Shown: piece by piece, positions 6,376 to 9,245 of the stretch
Numbering within the stretch: position 1 is the first letter of the stretch
How the letters are laid out: every line of letters starts with the position of its first letter
Origin: an uncultured Treponema sp.
GTDB taxonomy: Bacteria; Spirochaetota; Spirochaetia; Treponematales; Treponemataceae
Length of the DNA stretch: 9,245 nucleotides
Direction of reading: 5' to 3'
Assembly (NCBI GenBank): GCA_937900125.1
Contig: CALCEK010000316.1
Coordinates: 1 to 9,245 of the forward strand
Notes under the pieces: generated by a model
The model's input: only the letters and a program-made list of their open reading frames with translations
Databases searched by the model: none
What the model was told of the DNA's origin: nothing
Position numbers and translations under genes: made by a program

Positions 6376-8577
6376 TTACTGTTCGGGTGTTTTGGGAACA
6401 AATTTTTGTCCGAGTCCGACAAAGAAATTTTTTACATCGGTTAAAACGCCAGAGATTCCGTTGGGATTTTTTAGAATCGCCACAAGGCAAATTATAATCA
6501 GCGCAAGCAAAATCACGCAAAGCAAAACGCGCTTTATGGGGAATTTTTTTTGCGCATAGGGGTCAAACGTGTCTATCTTTGAACCGCGCGGTCGAATCCC
6601 TGTTTGTGTAAGATGCGCCCCAAGCGGAATGTTGATTTTTACATTTCCGTTTACCGCCCAACCTGATGCGTCTAAAATGGGAGCAATGTTTCTTTGGCGC
6701 AGTTTTAACCAAGCGATAAACATTGACGGAAGCGAAATTGCCAAAATGATTCCCACAATCCCAAGCGGAACCCAATATCCCAACTTAAAGAATGCGGATA
6801 AAAGTCCGCCAACAACCGTTGCCATTCCCGTAAACGCTACGCTCAACGCCGCAATTGTTCCAACATCAAACTTTTTGGCACTGTCATTTGCGCTTTTCGC
6901 TAAGTCGGAAGGTTTTTCAACGGCACTAGACATTTTTTGCGTAACATTGCCTTCGGCTTCGCTTGCCGTTTTGGCGACTCGTTCTTGAATCATCCTAAGC
7001 AATTTTTTGTATGGAGACCAAAATGCTTCCCGAATGTTAATTGGATTTTCTACGATTTTTGTAATTGTGGCATCCCAGTCATTTCCTTTTCTGTCATAGA
7101 AAATGCCGTTTCTGCCTACAAGCAAATTGTCCCGTCCACCTGCGCTAACAAGGGCGGCAATTTGCATAGCCTCATTTGTGCTAGGGCGTTTGCAGTCACA
7201 ATACAAAAGGTAACATTGCGAAAGCGGCGACATTGTAGCGTGTTTTGCGCCGTCTAAAACTTTAAAGCACAAGTCGCAAGAACGACCGTCAATGTAAAGC
7301 GTTCCGCACTGGAAAATTGCTTTGTCATCAATTCCATAAAATTCTTCAAAAGAAACAAAATTTTTTAGAAGGCGAACAAAATCGCGCCGCAAAAGAAGCA
7401 TCTTTTTTAATTCAACACTCGCCAATGCCAACGGCGGATGTTTTTCTTCTTCATCAAGCCGAGCGAAAATCAGCTGTTCCGCATCAGAAGAAAGGATTTC
7501 GTCAATTCGTTCAAATGACAAATTTGTAGCCGAATTGTTCGGGCGAGAATCAAACCACTTATTGTAGGCAGAAAATTTTGCACAAATTTCATTCCATTCA
7601 GATTCAGAAAGGGAATCCGTTTTTTTGTACAAGGCAAACACCACCTTTTGTACAAATTCATCAAGCGCGTTTTGCCAAGCGGGATTTATGGCATCCGTAA
7701 AATGCAACGCACCATCGCTACTTGCAAGCGAAATTGGCAATGTTAAAAGTTGTTCTTGCGAAAGTTCTTTTGCTTCTGCAAACTGTTCGTTTTGTTTTTT
7801 GTCAAGAGAGTCGGAAATCTCGCTGTTGAATGCGCGAATTTTACATTGTAAAAAATACTCGTCAATTTTTTCGCGAACTTTTCGTAAGGCAGCCGCCGCA
7901 GAATCGGTTTCGTAATTTAAAAAGAAAATTTCTTGCGCGGATTCTTCTGAGCTGTATCGCCAAGAGCGCATTGCCCGAATGTCAGAAAAAAATTGCTCTG
8001 TTTGTGTGCGAGAAACTCCTTTTGCACCGCTTACATCATCGCTTCCGCCCGTACAATAAATTATGTCGCTGATAACACTTGCGGAAAGTTCATCTTTCAT
8101 AACATCAGGCGGAATTATTCCATCGCCATTTAAAACTGAGGAAGAAAAAAGCGCGTCCGTTTTGGAAACATCAGAAAGCAAAAGTTCAGCGGCATCGGCT
8201 TTTCCCAAGATTGCAAGAATCGCCTTTGCAGAATCCACTGGAGAATGTCCGCAATCAAATGGGGTGTTAGACAAGGCTTCTAGCGGAATCGAATCGCCTT
8301 CAGTCATAATCACTTCGGGATGCTTAAAATATTTTTTTATAAAATTCACGGCATCCAAAATTTCCCTCGCCCGAACCCGCCCATTTTTGTCGGTGTCGAG
8401 AGCGGTCAAAGTGTCTTCGCCAAATTCCAAACCTTTTACGGGGCAGGCAAGCGCAATCCACAATTTTTGGTCAAGTTTATCAAGATTTAAAATATCATCA
8501 ATCGTTCTAATTTTTAGTTGGATAAGACCGCCCGCTTGCATAAAATGCCAAGTGTGAGTCTTTTTTTTTTCTTTCAT
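6376..8577 (-). CDS. Conserved membrane protein of unknown function with EF-hand loop and cysteine cluster
   Basis: A 733-residue protein. I recognise the family from conserved blocks (WHFMQAGG, LDQKLWIALACPVKGLEF, VGRNGIFYDRKGNDWDATI, AFWSPYKK, GWAVNG) that recur in uncharacterised proteins of several bacterial phyla; no function is known to me. Residues 61-72 (DTDKNGRVRARE) form a perfect EF-hand calcium loop with ligands at positions 1, 3, 5 and 12 and Gly at 6. A second NGDG (150-153) is degenerate. Residues 190-420 are helical and charged. C424, C434, C437, C455, C460 and C462 (C-x2-C and C-x-C pairs) could hold a metal. Membrane helices are near 573-596, 602-622 and 683-702; there is no signal peptide, so the long N-terminal part is probably cytoplasmic. 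That would make the EF-hand a calcium sensor or a purely structural loop inside the cell. The ATG at 8577 is supported by AGGAG five bases upstream. It is monocistronic by its terminator and promoter. Confidence 0.9.
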   Translation of the reverse strand: MKEKKKTHTWHFMQAGGLIQLKIRTIDDILNLDKLDQKLWIALACPVKGLEFGEDTLTALDTDKNGRVRAREILDAVNFIKKYFKHPEVIMTEGDSIPLEALSNTPFDCGHSPVDSAKAILAILGKADAAELLLSDVSKTDALFSSSVLNGDGIIPPDVMKDELSASVISDIIYCTGGSDDVSGAKGVSRTQTEQFFSDIRAMRSWRYSSEESAQEIFFLNYETDSAAAALRKVREKIDEYFLQCKIRAFNSEISDSLDKKQNEQFAEAKELSQEQLLTLPISLASSDGALHFTDAINPAWQNALDEFVQKVVFALYKKTDSLSESEWNEICAKFSAYNKWFDSRPNNSATNLSFERIDEILSSDAEQLIFARLDEEEKHPPLALASVELKKMLLLRRDFVRLLKNFVSFEEFYGIDDKAIFQCGTLYIDGRSCDLCFKVLDGAKHATMSPLSQCYLLYCDCKRPSTNEAMQIAALVSAGGRDNLLVGRNGIFYDRKGNDWDATITKIVENPINIREAFWSPYKKLLRMIQERVAKTASEAEGNVTQKMSSAVEKPSDLAKSANDSAKKFDVGTIAALSVAFTGMATVVGGLLSAFFKLGYWVPLGIVGIILAISLPSMFIAWLKLRQRNIAPILDASGWAVNGNVKINIPLGAHLTQTGIRPRGSKIDTFDPYAQKKFPIKRVLLCVILLALIIICLVAILKNPNGISGVLTDVKNFFVGLGQKFVPKTPEQ

Positions 8578-8582
8578 AGAAA

Positions 8583-8587
8583 CTCCT
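8583..8587 (-). promoter_or_regulatory. Shine-Dalgarno of the EF-hand protein gene
   Basis: AGGAG on the minus strand lies five bases before the ATG at 8577 and fixes that start. The promoter just upstream predicts a leader of only about 11 bases, almost all taken up by this site. Confidence 0.75.
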
Positions 8588-8594
8588 GCGTAAA

Positions 8595-8623
8595 AGTTTA
8601 TAGAATAAAGCGAAAAGTGTCAA
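8595..8623 (-). promoter_or_regulatory. Near-consensus promoter of the EF-hand protein gene
   Basis: A perfect TTGACA (8618-8623) is followed after 17 bases by TAAACT (8595-8600); an overlapping TATAAA (8597-8602) gives 15-base spacing. It is the best sigma-70-type promoter in the window and suggests constitutive or strong basal expression. Transcription would start near 8588. Confidence 0.6.
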
Positions 8624-8645
8624 TTTTGCGATTTTTGCTTTTTTA

Positions 8646-8686
8646 AGGTGGGTTAGGCGTCGCCCAACTTTGCAAACACCGCACCT
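8646..8686. repeat. Nested inverted repeat in the divergent intergenic region
   Basis: An inner pair, GTTAGGC (8652-8658) and GCCCAAC (8662-8668), encloses a three-base loop; on the minus-strand RNA all seven pairs form, one as G-U. An outer pair, AGGTG (8646-8650) and CACCT (8682-8686), flanks it. It lies upstream of both divergent promoters. No T-run follows on either strand, so it is not an intrinsic terminator. It could be a protein-binding site or a remnant of a dispersed repeat. Confidence 0.35.
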
Positions 8687-8790
8687 CAAACGCAAACAAA
8701 AAATCGAGTGCAAAAACTTTCTCCGCATTTTCACGGTCGCCGCCCACAAAAAATTTGTGTTTTGGGACTGCACATTTTTTTTAAATTTAG

Positions 8791-8796
8791 TAAAAT
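8791..8796 (+). promoter_or_regulatory. Candidate -10 element of the thioesterase gene
   Basis: TAAAAT ends six bases before the ATG at 8803, in the same position as the -10 hexamers of the other genes that lack a Shine-Dalgarno. The -35 region (CTGCAC at 8768-8773) is weak, although the T-rich and AT-rich stretch at 8774-8789 could help. Confidence is limited because such hexamers are common in AT-rich DNA. Confidence 0.35.
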
Positions 8797-8802
8797 GCTT
8801 GT

Positions 8803-9203
8803 ATGGAAATTAAACCGTATTTTCACAAAGTTCATTATTACGAAACAGACAAAATGGGAATCACGCATCATTCAAATTACATCCGCTGGATGGAAGAAGC
8901 GCGTGTTGACTTTTTGGAACAAGTCGGCTGGAGTTTTGACAAAATGGAAGAAATGGGAATTGCCTCTCCAGTTTTGGAAGTAAATTGTGTTTATAAAAAA
9001 AGCACAGTCTTTAATCAACAGATAAAAATCATCGTAAAAGTGCGCGAATACAAATCGCTAAAATTGTACCTTGATTACGAAATTCGCTCTGCCTCTGACA
9101 ATTCACTTTGCGCAAAAGGCAGTTCCACACATTGCTTTTTAGACCTAGAAGGAAAACCTCTTTTTATGGAAAAATCCTACCCCGAATTTTTTTCCATAAT
9201 GAC
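8803..9203 (+). CDS. Acyl-CoA thioesterase, YbgC/FadM-like 4HBT hot-dog fold (3' end lost to adapter)
   Basis: About 134 genuine residues of a small hot-dog thioesterase. The signature runs from Y13 to R34: YETDKMG, HHSNY and WMEEAR, with the catalytic D16 and the H22/H23 pair characteristic of the 4-hydroxybenzoyl-CoA thioesterase class. The family hydrolyses acyl-CoA thioesters in the cytoplasm as a dimer or tetramer; YbgC members associate with phospholipid synthesis, and the substrate here cannot be told. Family length is usually about 130-145 residues, so little is missing. From 9204 the sequence is sequencing adapter; the apparent tail DRKSTRLNSSH and the TAG at 9238-9240 are artefacts and must not be annotated as its C-terminus. 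No Shine-Dalgarno precedes the ATG at 8803, but the protein starts exactly where the family normally does. It is divergent from the EF-hand gene, 225 bases away. Confidence 0.88.
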
Positions 9204-9245
9204 AGATCGGAAGAGCACACGTCTGAACTCCAGTCACTAGCTTAT
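9204..9245 (+). other. Illumina TruSeq adapter plus index (non-biological contig end)
   Basis: Position 9204 begins AGATCGGAAGAGC, and 9204-9237 matches the 34-base TruSeq indexed adapter. It is followed by TAGCTT (9238-9243), the sequence of TruSeq index 10, and then AT, the first two bases of the adapter's continuation. This is untrimmed read-through retained at the end of the assembly. Genuine sequence ends at or just before 9203. Confidence 0.98.

Noticed and set aside
8107..8130. A second EF-hand at NGDG (residues 150-153) of the 733-residue protein.
   Set aside because: The loop lacks the acidic ligand at position 1 and the Glu at position 12, so it is at best a degenerate copy.
1..9203. 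CRISPR arrays, tRNA or rRNA genes, and insertion-sequence ends.
   Set aside because: No regularly spaced repeats, cloverleaf or rRNA-like sequence, and no paired terminal inverted repeats with target duplications were seen; the Rpn fragment alone does not define an element.
9205..9240. The C-terminal peptide DRKSTRLNSSH and the in-frame TAG of the thioesterase.
   Set aside because: It is the translation of the TruSeq adapter and index, not biological sequence.

Overview
The window looks like the end of a metagenomic contig from a host-associated bacterium, most plausibly a gut or rumen Treponema (Spirochaetes). That guess rests on the AT-rich, A/T-homopolymer-rich right two thirds, an Rpn-type PD-(D/E)XK nuclease, a fused ECF transporter and an LPP20-like secreted protein. 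No rRNA or marker gene is present, so the assignment is tentative. The last 42 bases (9204-9245) are not biological: they are an Illumina TruSeq adapter plus a 6-base index.

Layout, left to right. (1) 1-252, minus: the N-terminal part of an Rpn-family nuclease/putative transposase, cut by the window edge. (2) 295-3318, minus: a 1007-residue fusion of a 12-helix APC-superfamily amino acid permease, a second two-helix membrane module, a complete histidine kinase core and a C-terminal receiver. This left third is clearly more GC-rich than the rest. (3) 3319-3497: a non-coding gap with the kinase promoter and a small inverted repeat. (4) 3498-4025 and 4041-6173, minus: a two-gene operon. The first gene is a single polypeptide carrying both ATPases and the transmembrane coupling subunit of an ECF vitamin/metal transporter (EcfA-EcfA-EcfT); the second is a small exported LPP20-like protein. 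(5) 6174-6375: a gap with a terminator-like hairpin of a short dispersed-repeat type and the ECF promoter. (6) 6376-8577, minus: a conserved 733-residue protein of unknown function with an EF-hand loop, a cysteine cluster and three membrane helices. (7) 8578-8802: a divergent intergenic region with outward-facing promoters and an imperfect cruciform. (8) 8803-9203, plus: an acyl-CoA thioesterase of the YbgC/FadM hot-dog type, running into the adapter.

There is no evidence that all these genes form one system. The ECF and LPP20-like genes are an operon; the permease-kinase and the EF-hand protein look like separate transcription units. The permease-kinase may sense an amino acid or amine through its transporter domain and pass phosphate to its own receiver, but no HPt protein or DNA-binding regulator is nearby. 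No ECF S component is present, so the fused ECF module probably serves substrate-binding subunits encoded elsewhere.

A recurring feature is start-site architecture. Four genes have no Shine-Dalgarno sequence and instead have a -10-like hexamer only 6-7 bases before the ATG, which predicts leaderless mRNAs. The two genes with good Shine-Dalgarno sequences are the operon-internal LPP20-like gene and the EF-hand protein gene, which has a near-consensus promoter and a predicted 11-base leader.
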